Origin: OMPR01 sp965183835
GTDB taxonomy: Bacteria > Pseudomonadota > Alphaproteobacteria > Rhodobacterales > Rhodobacteraceae
Length of the DNA stretch: 64,000 nucleotides
NCBI GenBank assembly: GCA_965183835.1
Contig: CBCYME010000009.1
Coordinates: 47,777 to 111,776, forward strand
Reading direction: 5' to 3'
The notes under the pieces: generated by a model
The model's database searches: none
What the model was told of the DNA's origin: nothing
Seen by the model: only the letters and a program-made list of their open reading frames with translations
Translations under genes and position numbers: made by a program
Shown: positions 53,736 to 62,159 of the stretch, piece by piece
How positions within the stretch are numbered: position 1 is the first letter of the stretch
How the letters are laid out: each line of letters opens with the position of its first letter

Positions 53736-54197
53736 TTACAGCGGCAGCATCGTAGTCGATTTGATCTCTTCCATCGACAACAGCGCAGTCACGTTGTGTA
53801 CGCGCACTTCGGAAATCAACGCCTGATAGAACGCATCATAAGCGCGGGCGTTCTTAACACGAACCTTTAGGATATAGTCGATATCCCCTGCCAGCCGGTG
53901 GGCTTCCTGCACTTCGGGGCGATCTCGCAATGCTTTAAGGAATGCGTTTTGCCATTCCGCCTCGTGTTCCGAGGTCCGGATCAAAACAAAGAAGCACGCC
54001 TCGTATCCCAGCGCCTCGGCGTCCAAGACCACGGTTTGCTGCCCGATCACCCCAGCGGCGCGCAATTTGCGAATACGATTCCAAACCGGGGTCTTGGAAC
54101 TGCCCACCTGACCGGCAATTTCATCCAAAGATTGGCTCGCGTCGCGCTGCAGCTCTGCCAAAATTTTCCGATCCGTATCGTCTATTCGTACAGACAT
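53736..54197 (-). CDS. Lrp/AsnC family transcriptional regulator
   Basis: 153 residues. HTH: DDTDRKILAELQRDASQSLDEIAGQV...TPVWNRIRKLRAAGVI, then the RAM domain with RLAGDIDYILKVRV. Start at 54197 (MSVRIDDTD). It is divergent from the sulfate-assimilation cluster, which suggests it regulates cysG-cysI-cysH; the ligand would be a cysteine-related amino acid. An imperfect palindrome at 54285-54304 is the obvious candidate site. Confidence 0.92.
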   Translation of the reverse strand: MSVRIDDTDRKILAELQRDASQSLDEIAGQVGSSKTPVWNRIRKLRAAGVIGQQTVVLDAEALGYEACFFVLIRTSEHEAEWQNAFLKALRDRPEVQEAHRLAGDIDYILKVRVKNARAYDAFYQALISEVRVHNVTALLSMEEIKSTTMLPL

Positions 54198-54284
54198 TCC
54201 TGTTTCTTCCTTCTTTCGAGACTGACGTTCCACTTTACCCGCAAAGCAGAACAATCATCCTTATCTTGCCGCGCATATAGCGCA

Positions 54285-54304
54285 ATAGGGGGAATATTTC
54301 CTAT
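54285..54304. promoter_or_regulatory. imperfect palindrome between Lrp regulator and cysG
   Basis: ATAGGGGGAATATTTCCTAT: arms ATAGG/CCTAT and centre AATATT. Candidate Lrp-type site. Confidence 0.4.
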
Positions 54305-54382
54305 ATAGAGGGTCAAGTCAAACACCACCGGGGGCCGCAATGCCTGATCAATTCACCACCACTGCACAGCCAATGCTAGGCC

Positions 54383-55127
54383 ATGTCAGACTTTGTCGGC
54401 GCCGGTCCGGGCGATCCAGACCTGCTGACGCTCAAGGCCATGCGCGCCTTTGAAGCCGCGGACATCGTGATGCACGACCGCTTGATCAGCCAGGACATTC
54501 TAGATGTGGCCTGTCGGTCGGCGGCATTGGTTGATGTGGGCAAAGCAGGTTTTGGCCCCTCTTGGAAACAAGAAGACATTGATGCCCTGTTGGTCGAATA
54601 CGCGCTGACCGGTGCACGTGTTGTGCGCCTGAAATCCGGCGACCCCACCGTTTTTCGGTCGTCTGGACGAAGAGATCGACGCAGTCGAAGCTGCGGGCAT
54701 CTCTTGGACCATCGTTCCCGGCATTACCGCGGCTTCGGCCGCTGTGGCGTCGATCGGTCAAAGCCTGACGCGCCGGGGTCGCAATTCTTCGGTGCGGTTC
54801 CTGACCGGCCACGACATGCAAGGGTTCGCGGATCACGATTGGGCCGCTCTTGCCCAGACTGGCGAAGTTGCTGCCATTTATATGGGTAAAAAATCTGCGC
54901 GCTTTGTTCAGGGACGGCTCATCATGCACGGCGCTGACCGCGCCACCCCAATCACTTTGGTAGAAAACGCATCCCGCCCCAACCAACGCGTTCTGGCGAC
55001 ATCTCTCGAGAACCTGCCTGTTGACCTTGCTGCGGCCGAACTGAACGGCCCTGCCCTGACCTTTTACGGCCTTGCGCCCCGCGATGCGGCGCAGGCTCTG
55101 ACTGAATTCAAGAAGGAACTTGCATAA
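54383..55127 (+). pseudogene. cysG: uroporphyrinogen-III C-methyltransferase, frameshifted as read
   Basis: SUMT makes precorrin-2 for siroheme, the cofactor of the sulfite reductase encoded downstream. Motifs: DFVGAGPGDPDLLTLKA (SAM site), VMHDRLIS, RLKSGDPTVF, then in the second frame EAAGISWTIVPGITAASAAV, and LTFYGLAPR near the end. Removing one T from the T5 run at 54651-54655 restores GDPTVFGRLDEEID. The true start may be 54341 (MPDQFTTTAQ), which has a better ribosome site and would need one more base removed near 54386. No CysG N-terminal dehydrogenase domain: the enzyme is single-function. Confidence 0.88.
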
Positions 55128-55443
55128 TGGCCCGTGCTTTCAATCCAAAAGTTGTCACCGCCAATCACCTTCTCGAAGGTGACGTGATCTATCTGACCGC
55201 AACGGATGACTGGTCCCGCACCCTGACCGAGGCCGAAGTCATCACTGATGAAGCCCACGCACAGGTGCGCCTGCTCGATGCCGAACGTCAGGCCAACATC
55301 ATCGTTGGTGCGTATCTGGCCGATGTCGCCCTTGGGTGGCAACCGGCCCGGAACCCACGCATTTCCGCGAGGATTTCCGCCGCACGGGTCCGTCGAATTA
55401 TTTCCACGGCAAACAAGAACTCCCCCCGCAGCCCCAGACCTGA
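55127..55443 (+). pseudogene. DUF2849 protein, frameshifted as read
   Basis: The N-terminal part reads MARAFNPKVVTANHLLEGDV and LLDAERQANIIVGAYLADV. Adding one G at the GGG of 55334-55336 gives ALGVATGPEPTHFREDFRRT and ends YFHGKQELPPQPQT, the usual DUF2849 C-terminus. Stop 55441-55443. Start shares its A with the cysG stop (TAATG). The family is regularly found between cysG and cysI in alphaproteobacteria and presumably assists sulfite reduction. Confidence 0.85.
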
Positions 55444-55518
55444 GCCTAGATCTGCCCAAGATCGCTCTTCCCATTCCAAGGCCCTTGCTTCTGGGGCTGC
55501 AACAAGGACAGCAAAACC

Positions 55519-57183
55519 ATGTACCGCTACTCCGAGTTTGACACCGAATTCCTCGCTGAACGTAACGCCCAGTTCCGGGCGCAGGTAGATCGTCGCATCG
55601 ACGGATCCCTGACCGAAGACGAATTCAAACCCCTGCGCCTGATGAACGGCGTCTACTTGCAACTGCACGCCTATATGCTGCGGGTTGCAATTCCCTATGG
55701 CACACTCAGCAGCGACCAGATGCGTCAGTTGGCTTTGCTGGCCGAAAAGTGGGACCGGGGCTATGGTCACTTTACCACCCGTCAGAACATCCAGTACAAC
55801 TGGCCGAAACTGAACGATATTCCTGACATGCTGGACTCGCTGGCCGAAGTTGGCATGCATGCGATCCAAACATCGGGCAACACCATCCGCAACGTGACAG
55901 CGGATCACTTCGCCGGTGCTGCCGCAGACGAAGTCGCCGATCCACGCCCCTATGCAGAACTGCTGCGCCAATGGTCCACCGACCACCCAGAATTCCAGTT
56001 CATGCCGCGCAAATTCAAGATTGCCATCACCGGTGCAGAAAATGATCGCGCCGTAATTAAAGCGCACGACATCGGCCTGCAGTTGATTGAGCGTGACGGT
56101 GTTCTAGGCGCCAAGGTCATCGTGGGTGGCGGTCTGGGCCGTACCCCTATGATCGGCAAAACGCTCAGCGAATACGTCGCCTTTGACGATCTGCTGGCTT
56201 ATCTGGAATCCACCGTTTCCGTCTGGAACCAGATCGGTCGCCGCGACAACAAATACAAGGCCCGCATCAAAATCACTGTGCACGAGCACGGCATCGACGC
56301 CATCCGTGCCAAGGTCAACGAACGGTTCTTGCAGGTACGCCCGCAGTTCAAAGGCGCTGATATGGCCCTGTTGGAAGAGATCAAAGGTCATTTTGCAGCG
56401 CCAGCGTTCCGTGAGGCATCGGTTGCGTCGTTCGAGAGCGCCTACACCAACGATCCGGTGTTCCGCTCCTGGGTCGACACCAATATCTCGGCACACAAAA
56501 ACGCGGATCATGCCATTGTCACGATCTCGATCAAAAAACATGGGCAGACACCCGGCGATGCAACCGCGGACCAGATGCGCGCCATGGCGGATCTTGCACA
56601 GGAATTCGGCTATGACGAGCTGCGCATCAGCCATGAGCAGAACGTGATCTTGCCGCATGTCCACAAATCGGACCTGCCTGCGATCCATGCGCGCTTGAAA
56701 GAGCACGAGTTGGCCACCGCCAACATCGGGTTGATTTCGGACATCATCGCTTGCCCCGGCATGGATTACTGCGCGCTGGCCACAGCCCGTTCAATTCCTG
56801 TCGCCCAAAAAATCGCGACACGTTTTGACGAGCTGAAGCTCGAGCACGACATCGGCGAGATGAAGATCAAGATCTCAGGCTGCATCAACGCATGTGGTCA
56901 CCACCACGTCGGCCACATCGGTATCCTTGGTTTGGATCGCGCAGGCGTTGAAAACTACCAGATCACTCTGGGTGGGGATGCGACCGAAACGGCCGCTGTT
57001 GGCGAACGCGCAGGTCCCGGTTTCTCGTATGACGAGATTGTTCCGGCCATCGAACGCCTGGTACTTGCCTATTTGGACGTGCGTAACAGCGAAGAGGAAA
57101 CCTTCCTCGAAAGCTATCGTCGTCTCGGTCTGGCCCCGTTCAAGGCTGCCCTTTACCCTGAGGCCCAGGCCGATGCCGCTTGA
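55519..57183 (+). CDS. cysI: sulfite/nitrite reductase, siroheme (CysI-like)
   Basis: 554 residues. Two ferredoxin-like half domains (RVAIPYGTLSSDQMRQLA; GHFTTRQNIQYNWPKL) and the 4Fe-4S/siroheme Cys set IACPGMDYCALA ... ISGCINACGHHHVGHIG. It reduces sulfite to sulfide using reduced ferredoxin or the FNR gene product. A shared stop/start with cysH (11-base overlap) puts it in one operon with cysG, DUF2849, cysH and DUF934. Confidence 0.95.
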   Translation: MYRYSEFDTEFLAERNAQFRAQVDRRIDGSLTEDEFKPLRLMNGVYLQLHAYMLRVAIPYGTLSSDQMRQLALLAEKWDRGYGHFTTRQNIQYNWPKLNDIPDMLDSLAEVGMHAIQTSGNTIRNVTADHFAGAAADEVADPRPYAELLRQWSTDHPEFQFMPRKFKIAITGAENDRAVIKAHDIGLQLIERDGVLGAKVIVGGGLGRTPMIGKTLSEYVAFDDLLAYLESTVSVWNQIGRRDNKYKARIKITVHEHGIDAIRAKVNERFLQVRPQFKGADMALLEEIKGHFAAPAFREASVASFESAYTNDPVFRSWVDTNISAHKNADHAIVTISIKKHGQTPGDATADQMRAMADLAQEFGYDELRISHEQNVILPHVHKSDLPAIHARLKEHELATANIGLISDIIACPGMDYCALATARSIPVAQKIATRFDELKLEHDIGEMKIKISGCINACGHHHVGHIGILGLDRAGVENYQITLGGDATETAAVGERAGPGFSYDEIVPAIERLVLAYLDVRNSEEETFLESYRRLGLAPFKAALYPEAQADAA

Positions 57184-57934
57184 TGAAATCCAAACGGAGC
57201 TGGGAGCGGATCGTCAGGAACTGACCAGCAAGGTCGACCTGTTAAACACCCGCTTCCGCCACCACAGCGCCACCGATGTCATGCACGGGGCGCTGGAGGA
57301 GGCAGGCGATATCGCATTGGTCTCAAGCTTTGGGGCTGAATCGGTGGTTTTGCTGCATATGGCCGCTGTGATCGACAAATCGACCCCGGTGTTGTTTGTC
57401 GACACGCAAATGCTATTTGCAGAGACACTTGTCTATCAACAAGACGTCAGCGAACGTCTGGGCTTGAAAAACCTGCGCATCATTCGCGCAGATCAAGACG
57501 ACATTGACCGCGACGACCCTTATGGTGCGCTCAATTCACACGACACCGACGCCTGCTGCATGTTGCGCAAAACTCTGCCTCTGCAGCGCGCTTTGTCCGG
57601 TTATGACGGTTGGATCACTGGGCGTAAGCGGTTCCAGTCCGGCACCCGGTCCGAGCTTAACTTCTTTGAGGTTGAGGACGGCACCGGGCGGATCAAGGTG
57701 AACCCGCTGGCCCATTGGGCCCCCGAAGATGTGCGCGCCTATATGGAAGAAAACCGCCTGCCCCGGCATCCGATGGTGGCCAAAGGCTATCCTTCAATCG
57801 GCTGTGCGCCCTGCACCTCGCCGGTCAAAGACGGCGAAGATCCTCGCGCCGGGCGCTGGCGCAACGAAACCAAAGAAGAATGCGGCATCCATTTCGTCGA
57901 TGGCAAAATGGTGCGTGTTGGAGCAAAAACATGA
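57173..57934 (+). CDS. cysH: adenylyl-sulfate (APS) reductase CysH
   Basis: 253 residues. PAPS/APS reductase fold: ALVSSFGAESVVLLHMAAV, LFVDTQMLFAETLVY, GWITGRKRFQSGTRS. The Cys pairs DACCMLRK and GCAPCTSPVKDGED show the 4Fe-4S type, which uses APS rather than PAPS; ECGIHF has the final Cys nucleophile. Start ATG at 57173 lies inside the end of cysI. Confidence 0.94.
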   Translation: MPLDEIQTELGADRQELTSKVDLLNTRFRHHSATDVMHGALEEAGDIALVSSFGAESVVLLHMAAVIDKSTPVLFVDTQMLFAETLVYQQDVSERLGLKNLRIIRADQDDIDRDDPYGALNSHDTDACCMLRKTLPLQRALSGYDGWITGRKRFQSGTRSELNFFEVEDGTGRIKVNPLAHWAPEDVRAYMEENRLPRHPMVAKGYPSIGCAPCTSPVKDGEDPRAGRWRNETKEECGIHFVDGKMVRVGAKT

Positions 57935-58338
57935 ATGTAGTTGTAAATGACGAGGGCTTTCAGCCCGATGACTGGACCGATGGCTTTGTTACTTTTGACG
58001 ATGCCGCCAACGATGTTGTTGCGCTGGATGTGCCCTCGGACACAGACCCTGATGAGTTGATCGACCGTTTGGGCAACGCCCAGATGGTGCGCGTCGATTT
58101 CCCGTCTTTCGCAGATGGGCGTGGCTTTACCATTGCGCGCACCCTGCGACTCAAGGGCTACACCGGCCGCATGCGTGCCAAGGGGCACATTCTGGCAGAC
58201 CAATATGCCATGGCACGCCGCGCCGGTTTTGACGAAGTTGAAATCGACGGCGTTCTGGCCACCCGTCAGCCCGAAGACCAATGGGTTGCCCGCGCAGACT
58301 GGAAAGCCCACAACTATCAAGCCCGCCTGCGCGGTTAA
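57931..58338 (+). CDS. DUF934 domain-containing protein
   Basis: 135 residues. Family motifs: VDFPSFADGRGFTIARTLR and GHILADQYAMARRAGFDEVEI. DUF934 proteins accompany CysH/CysI in alphaproteobacteria and are needed for sulfite reduction in some of them. ATGA overlap with cysH. A terminator follows, so this is the operon end. Confidence 0.92.
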   Translation: MNVVVNDEGFQPDDWTDGFVTFDDAANDVVALDVPSDTDPDELIDRLGNAQMVRVDFPSFADGRGFTIARTLRLKGYTGRMRAKGHILADQYAMARRAGFDEVEIDGVLATRQPEDQWVARADWKAHNYQARLRG

Positions 58339-58365
58339 TCCTGCGTCATTGCCAGCAATTAAACC

Positions 58366-58389
58366 AAAGGGGGCTATTTGCCCCCTTTT
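58366..58389 (+). terminator. sulfate-assimilation operon terminator
   Basis: AAAGGGGGC, loop TATTT, GCCCCCTTT followed by T and C residues. It begins 28 bases after the DUF934 stop. Confidence 0.85.
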
Positions 58390-58447
58390 CCTGACTTGTA
58401 TCAAAGATTAATCAGAGGTGTCGGTTAAACAACCGGCAGTGCAACCG

Positions 58448-59290
58448 ATGACAGAGATGAAATCCGTGACCGAAGCCACCAAAACTGCCGCCGCCGTAAA
58501 GGCCCCCGTACTCCCCGATGCACAGACTGTGACCGAGGTCAAGCATTGGACCGACAGCCTGTTCTCGTTCCGCGTATCGCGCCCCGCCTCGTTGCGGTTC
58601 CGCTCTGGTGAGTTCGTCATGATCGGCCTGTTGGGCGACAACGGAAAACCGTTGCTGCGTGCTTATTCCATCGCGTCCCCCAGCTGGGACGAGGAGCTCG
58701 AATTCTATTCGATCAAAGTTCAGAACGGCCCGCTGACGTCGAAATTGCAACACGTCAATGTGGGTGACCAGATTATTCTGCGTCCCAAACCCGTTGGCAC
58801 GCTGGTGCACGACGCCCTGCTGCCCGGCAAACGCCTGTGGTTCTTTGCCACTGGAACGGGCTTTGCGCCTTTTGCCTCGCTGTTGCGTGAACCGCAGACC
58901 TATGAAGATTACGACGAGGTTGTCATCACCCACACCTGCCGCGAAGTGGGCGAGTTGGAATATGGCCGTCAGTTGATCGAAAACATCAAGCAAGACGAGA
59001 TGTTGGCAGAACTGATGGGCGAAGGGTTCCACGAAAAGATCCGCTATTACCCGACCACAACCCGTGAAGACAGCCCCAAGATGGGCCGGATCACCGATTT
59101 GTTGAAAGATGGCACCGTATTCAAAGATTTAGGTATTGAACCAATCAACCCTGAAACCGATCGCGGTATGGTTTGCGGGTCTCTGGACTTCAACAAGGAT
59201 ATCAAAGTCATCCTCGAAGACTTTGGTCTGCGCGAAGGTGCAAATTCCGAACCCAAGGAATTTGTGATCGAAAAGGCTTTTGTTGGCTAA
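58448..59290 (+). CDS. fpr: ferredoxin-NADP reductase
   Basis: 280 residues. FAD-binding motif RAYSIASPSWDEELEFYSIKV (split), GPLTSKLQHV, and NADP-binding LWFFATGTGFAPFASLLRE; C-terminal VCGSLDFNKDIKVILEDFGL and FVIEKAFVG, typical of bacterial Fpr. It can supply electrons to ferredoxin for the sulfite reductase encoded upstream. Start is uncertain: ATG at 58448 or GTG at 58418; neither has a strong ribosome site. Confidence 0.93.
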   Translation: MTEMKSVTEATKTAAAVKAPVLPDAQTVTEVKHWTDSLFSFRVSRPASLRFRSGEFVMIGLLGDNGKPLLRAYSIASPSWDEELEFYSIKVQNGPLTSKLQHVNVGDQIILRPKPVGTLVHDALLPGKRLWFFATGTGFAPFASLLREPQTYEDYDEVVITHTCREVGELEYGRQLIENIKQDEMLAELMGEGFHEKIRYYPTTTREDSPKMGRITDLLKDGTVFKDLGIEPINPETDRGMVCGSLDFNKDIKVILEDFGLREGANSEPKEFVIEKAFVG

Positions 59291-59314
59291 TCCAGCAAAG
59301 ATTTAGAAACAAAA

Positions 59315-59350
59315 AAAACCGCGCCAGATTTCTGGCGCGGTTTTCTTTTT
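59315..59350 (+). terminator. fpr terminator
   Basis: AAAACCGCGCCAGA, TT, TCTGGCGCGGTTTT then CTTTTTT. A 14-bp stem that can also terminate the convergent gene at 59377. Confidence 0.9.
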
Positions 59351-59376
59351 TGGGTAGAACTATTTGCTGATCGAAA

Positions 59377-59970
59377 TCAGTTTCCAGTCACCGCATCTTT
59401 TGCCGCATCAGTGGCCGCGTCGGTCGCAGCATCAGTGGCCGCGTCAGTTGCAGTATCTGTGGCGGCATCGGTTGCAGCCTGAGTCGCATCGTTCAAAGCG
59501 TCTGTTGCCGCTTTGGCAGCGCTGTCCATTGCATCAGTCGCTGCTTTGCTGGCGCTATCTACGGCGTCTGCCGCGGCTGTGCTTGCAGCATCAGTTGCGC
59601 TCTCGACAGCCGAAGACGCTGCTTCGCCCGCTTCGGTGGCAGCGGCTGCGGCTTTAGCGGCCGCTTCTTCAGCCATTTTCTTAGCTTCTTCAGCAGCGGC
59701 GACGGCGGCGGCCTCTGCGTCAGCTGCGGCATCAGCAGCCGCCTTTTCAGCAGCTTTCTTGGCAGCGGCAGCGGCCTCAGCAGCGGCCTCTGATACATCT
59801 GCAGCTGCTTCACTGGCTGCTTCCGAGGTTTCCTCAACGGCATCACTTACGGCGTCTTTAACTTTGTCCATCGCACCCTCAACCGTGGGGGCTTCTTCGG
59901 CTTGATTCATCCAAACATACCCACCTGCAGCGGCGGCAACGACGATCAATACTGCTATCAGAGTTTTCAT
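59377..59970 (-). CDS. alanine-rich repeat protein with N-terminal membrane anchor
   Basis: 197 residues. Membrane helix MKTLIAVLIVVAAAAGGYVW, then a very long Ala/Glu/Lys/Asp helix with no Pro after residue 28 (EAAAAAKKAAEKAAADAA). The last third is repeats of the four-residue unit A-T-D-A. The DNA repeats in about 12-base units at 59395-59530. Likely a long periplasmic or surface rod, like LEA or apolipoprotein A repeats. AAGGA precedes the ATG. Function unknown. Confidence 0.75.
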   Translation of the reverse strand: MKTLIAVLIVVAAAAGGYVWMNQAEEAPTVEGAMDKVKDAVSDAVEETSEAASEAAADVSEAAAEAAAAAKKAAEKAAADAAADAEAAAVAAAEEAKKMAEEAAAKAAAAATEAGEAASSAVESATDAASTAAADAVDSASKAATDAMDSAAKAATDALNDATQAATDAATDTATDAATDAATDAATDAAKDAVTGN

Positions 59971-60162
59971 CTTTTATTATCCTTTTTGCAAAGGCGGCAC
60001 CTACATGGCCGTCTTGAGTGTCAAATGAGGGAGCACAACAGGGATCACAAGGGGGAAAGTTGTACGAAAATCCGCTAATAAGGGGCAATTTCACCTTGAA
60101 TCACCTTAGCATGAAAGTTACGTTTCGCGCTCATCGAATTCAACGATCAAAGGAATGAGTCC

Positions 60163-60711
60163 ATAGCTCGCAGACCTCACAATGCGCCGCCACAACGTGA
60201 CACCGGCCCGCGCGTCAATGAAAAAATCCGTGCCAATGAAATCCGCCTAATCGGCGCCGATGGTGAAAACGTCGGTGTGGTTACGCCGTCACGCGCCATG
60301 CAAATGGCCGATGAGGCTGGCTTGGATCTGGTTGAAATCTCGCCCAATGCCGCCCCTCCGGTCTGTAAGATCATGGACTTCGGCAAGTTCAAATACGAAC
60401 AGCAAAAACGCGAGAGCGAAGCACGCAAAAAGCAAAAGATCATTGAGGTGAAAGAGGTCAAGTTCCGGCCCAACACCGACACCAATGATTACGATGTGAA
60501 AATGCGTAACGTGTACAAGTTCCTGGAAAACGGCGACAAGGTCAAAGTGACCCTGCGTTTCCGTGGCCGTGAAATGGCTCACCAGAACCTTGGTCGTGAA
60601 CTGCTGGAACGTGTCGCAGGCGATATCAAGGAACACGGCAAAATCGAAAACATGCCCAAAATGGAAGGCCGCCAGATGATCATGATGATCGGCCCCCTTC
60701 CTCAAAAATAA
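60163..60711 (+). CDS. infC: translation initiation factor IF-3, predicted AUA start
   Basis: 182 residues. Body: GPRVNEKIRANEIRLIGADG, LVEISPNAAPPVCKIMDFGKF (the IF3 signature), KRESEARKKQKIIEVKEVKF, RFRGREMAHQNLG, IENMPKMEGRQMIMMIGPLP. No ATG, GTG or TTG fits upstream of GPRVN: the only suitable codon with a ribosome site (AAAGGA, 8 bases before) is ATA at 60163, giving (M)ARRPHNAPPQRDTG. Rare start codons in infC allow IF3 to repress its own translation. Confidence 0.9.
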   Translation: MARRPHNAPPQRDTGPRVNEKIRANEIRLIGADGENVGVVTPSRAMQMADEAGLDLVEISPNAAPPVCKIMDFGKFKYEQQKRESEARKKQKIIEVKEVKFRPNTDTNDYDVKMRNVYKFLENGDKVKVTLRFRGREMAHQNLGRELLERVAGDIKEHGKIENMPKMEGRQMIMMIGPLPQK

Positions 60712-60775
60712 GATCTGATTTCAGATCTGAGAACGCGCCTCGTTTCCCTCGGAACGGGGCGTTTTCTATTTCAAT
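60711..60775 (+). terminator. infC transcript end, two hairpins
   Basis: AGATCTGA/TCAGATCT (60711-60728, perfect, 2-base loop) starts on the stop codon. A second hairpin follows with arms AACGCGCCTCGTT and AACGGGGCGTT, then TTTCTATTTC. The second is the likely terminator. Confidence 0.6.
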
Positions 60776-60845
60776 CTCCGAAAACATTTGGTTTCAACCT
60801 TGATCTTGCCTAAGCTCATACTTGAAACAACCGGGGAGAGACCGG

Positions 60846-62156
60846 ATGAAGACCCGTAATTATTCTGCGGCGTTGCTATGTGCTTTGATGACGGCCCAGC
60901 CGTTGATGGCACAGGACACGACAGCGTCCACACCTACTGAAACGACCCAAGAGGATGCCAGCGCACAGCCAAGTGACGCGACGCTTCTGACCTCGGAAGA
61001 GTTGCAGAAACTTGTCGCGCCTGTCGCGCTTTATCCTGACACTTTGTTGATACAGATTCTTGTGGCGGCGACCTTTCCACTCGACGTGATCAAGGCTGAT
61101 CGCTTTGTTCAGGACAACAAGGACAAAGACGCCGAAACCTTGAAGACCGAGATCGAGGCTCAGGGCTGGGATGAAAGCGTTACGGTTCTTGCGACCGCCT
61201 TTCCCGATGTGCTGACCGATATGGCGGTTCATGTGGAATGGACCGAAACAATGGGCACGGTCATGCTGGCCCAGGACGACGATGTCATGGCCGCTGTGCA
61301 AGACATGCGCAAAATTGCTGCCGATGCCGGGACACTGGCCAGCGGTGACGAGCAAACCGTAGAGGTGACACAGGACGCGGGCGATGAAACCATCATCATT
61401 CAACCCACCAACCCCGAAGTCGTCTATGTCCCGCAATACGACCCCGAGGTGGTTTATGTCGATAACGACGACTCGGATGTGGGCGATGCGCTTGCAACTG
61501 GTTTGGTCGCCTTTGGCACGGTTGCCTTGATTGCGGAAATTTTTGACGATGATGACCATTGGCATGACTATTGGGGCTGTCACAACTGTGGCGGTTGGAA
61601 TGGGAACCCGATCATCCGCAATCCCGATATCGACATTGATATCGATGGGGATGTGAATATCGGCGACCGCGACAACATCGGCTGGAAACCGGACGATGAT
61701 CGCCGGGACAAAGCCCGCGACGAAATCGGTAATCGACGTGGCAAAGACGGGGTCACCACGATGCCAGTTGGCAAACCTGACCGCGGGGATGAAATGCGTC
61801 AGCGCCTGTCGAAGGAAACCGGTGCCGCCGATATTTCACGCCCCGGAGCCGCCAAAGATCTGGAACGGGCTAAAAAGGCAGGTGTCCAACGCCCCGGCGG
61901 CCTGCCCGCTGACGCACGCAAGGATGCCGTGGATCGGACCCGTGCCAAAGCTCCGGCAAGCGCCCCCAAGGCCAAAGCCAAGGCGCAGGCAAAACCTCGG
62001 CCCAAAGCAGCCTCTCAACCCGCTAAGGCACGCCCAGCGACCCGTAAGCAGGGCAATCATTCAGGTGGCGCTATGAACAAGCGCACATCGGGCTCACGCG
62101 CCCATGCGGGCGGCGCGCGCGGTCGCGCATCCGGTGGCGGAAGAGGACGGAGATAA
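60846..62156 (+). CDS. DUF3300 domain-containing secreted protein
   Basis: 436 residues. Signal peptide about MKTRNYSAALLCALMTAQPLMA. DUF3300 core: LLTSEELQKLVAPVALYPDTLL, IQILVAATFPLDVIKADRFV, NPEVVYVPQYDPEVVYV. Then low-complexity regions: Asp-rich, and a Lys/Ala/Pro C-terminus (AKAPASAPKAKAKAQAKPRP) that ends GGRGRR. Start at 60846 has GGGGAGAG upstream. Followed 3 bases later by DUF2950; the two families are often paired. Confidence 0.88.
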   Translation: MKTRNYSAALLCALMTAQPLMAQDTTASTPTETTQEDASAQPSDATLLTSEELQKLVAPVALYPDTLLIQILVAATFPLDVIKADRFVQDNKDKDAETLKTEIEAQGWDESVTVLATAFPDVLTDMAVHVEWTETMGTVMLAQDDDVMAAVQDMRKIAADAGTLASGDEQTVEVTQDAGDETIIIQPTNPEVVYVPQYDPEVVYVDNDDSDVGDALATGLVAFGTVALIAEIFDDDDHWHDYWGCHNCGGWNGNPIIRNPDIDIDIDGDVNIGDRDNIGWKPDDDRRDKARDEIGNRRGKDGVTTMPVGKPDRGDEMRQRLSKETGAADISRPGAAKDLERAKKAGVQRPGGLPADARKDAVDRTRAKAPASAPKAKAKAQAKPRPKAASQPAKARPATRKQGNHSGGAMNKRTSGSRAHAGGARGRASGGGRGRR

Positions 62157-62159
62157 GAC

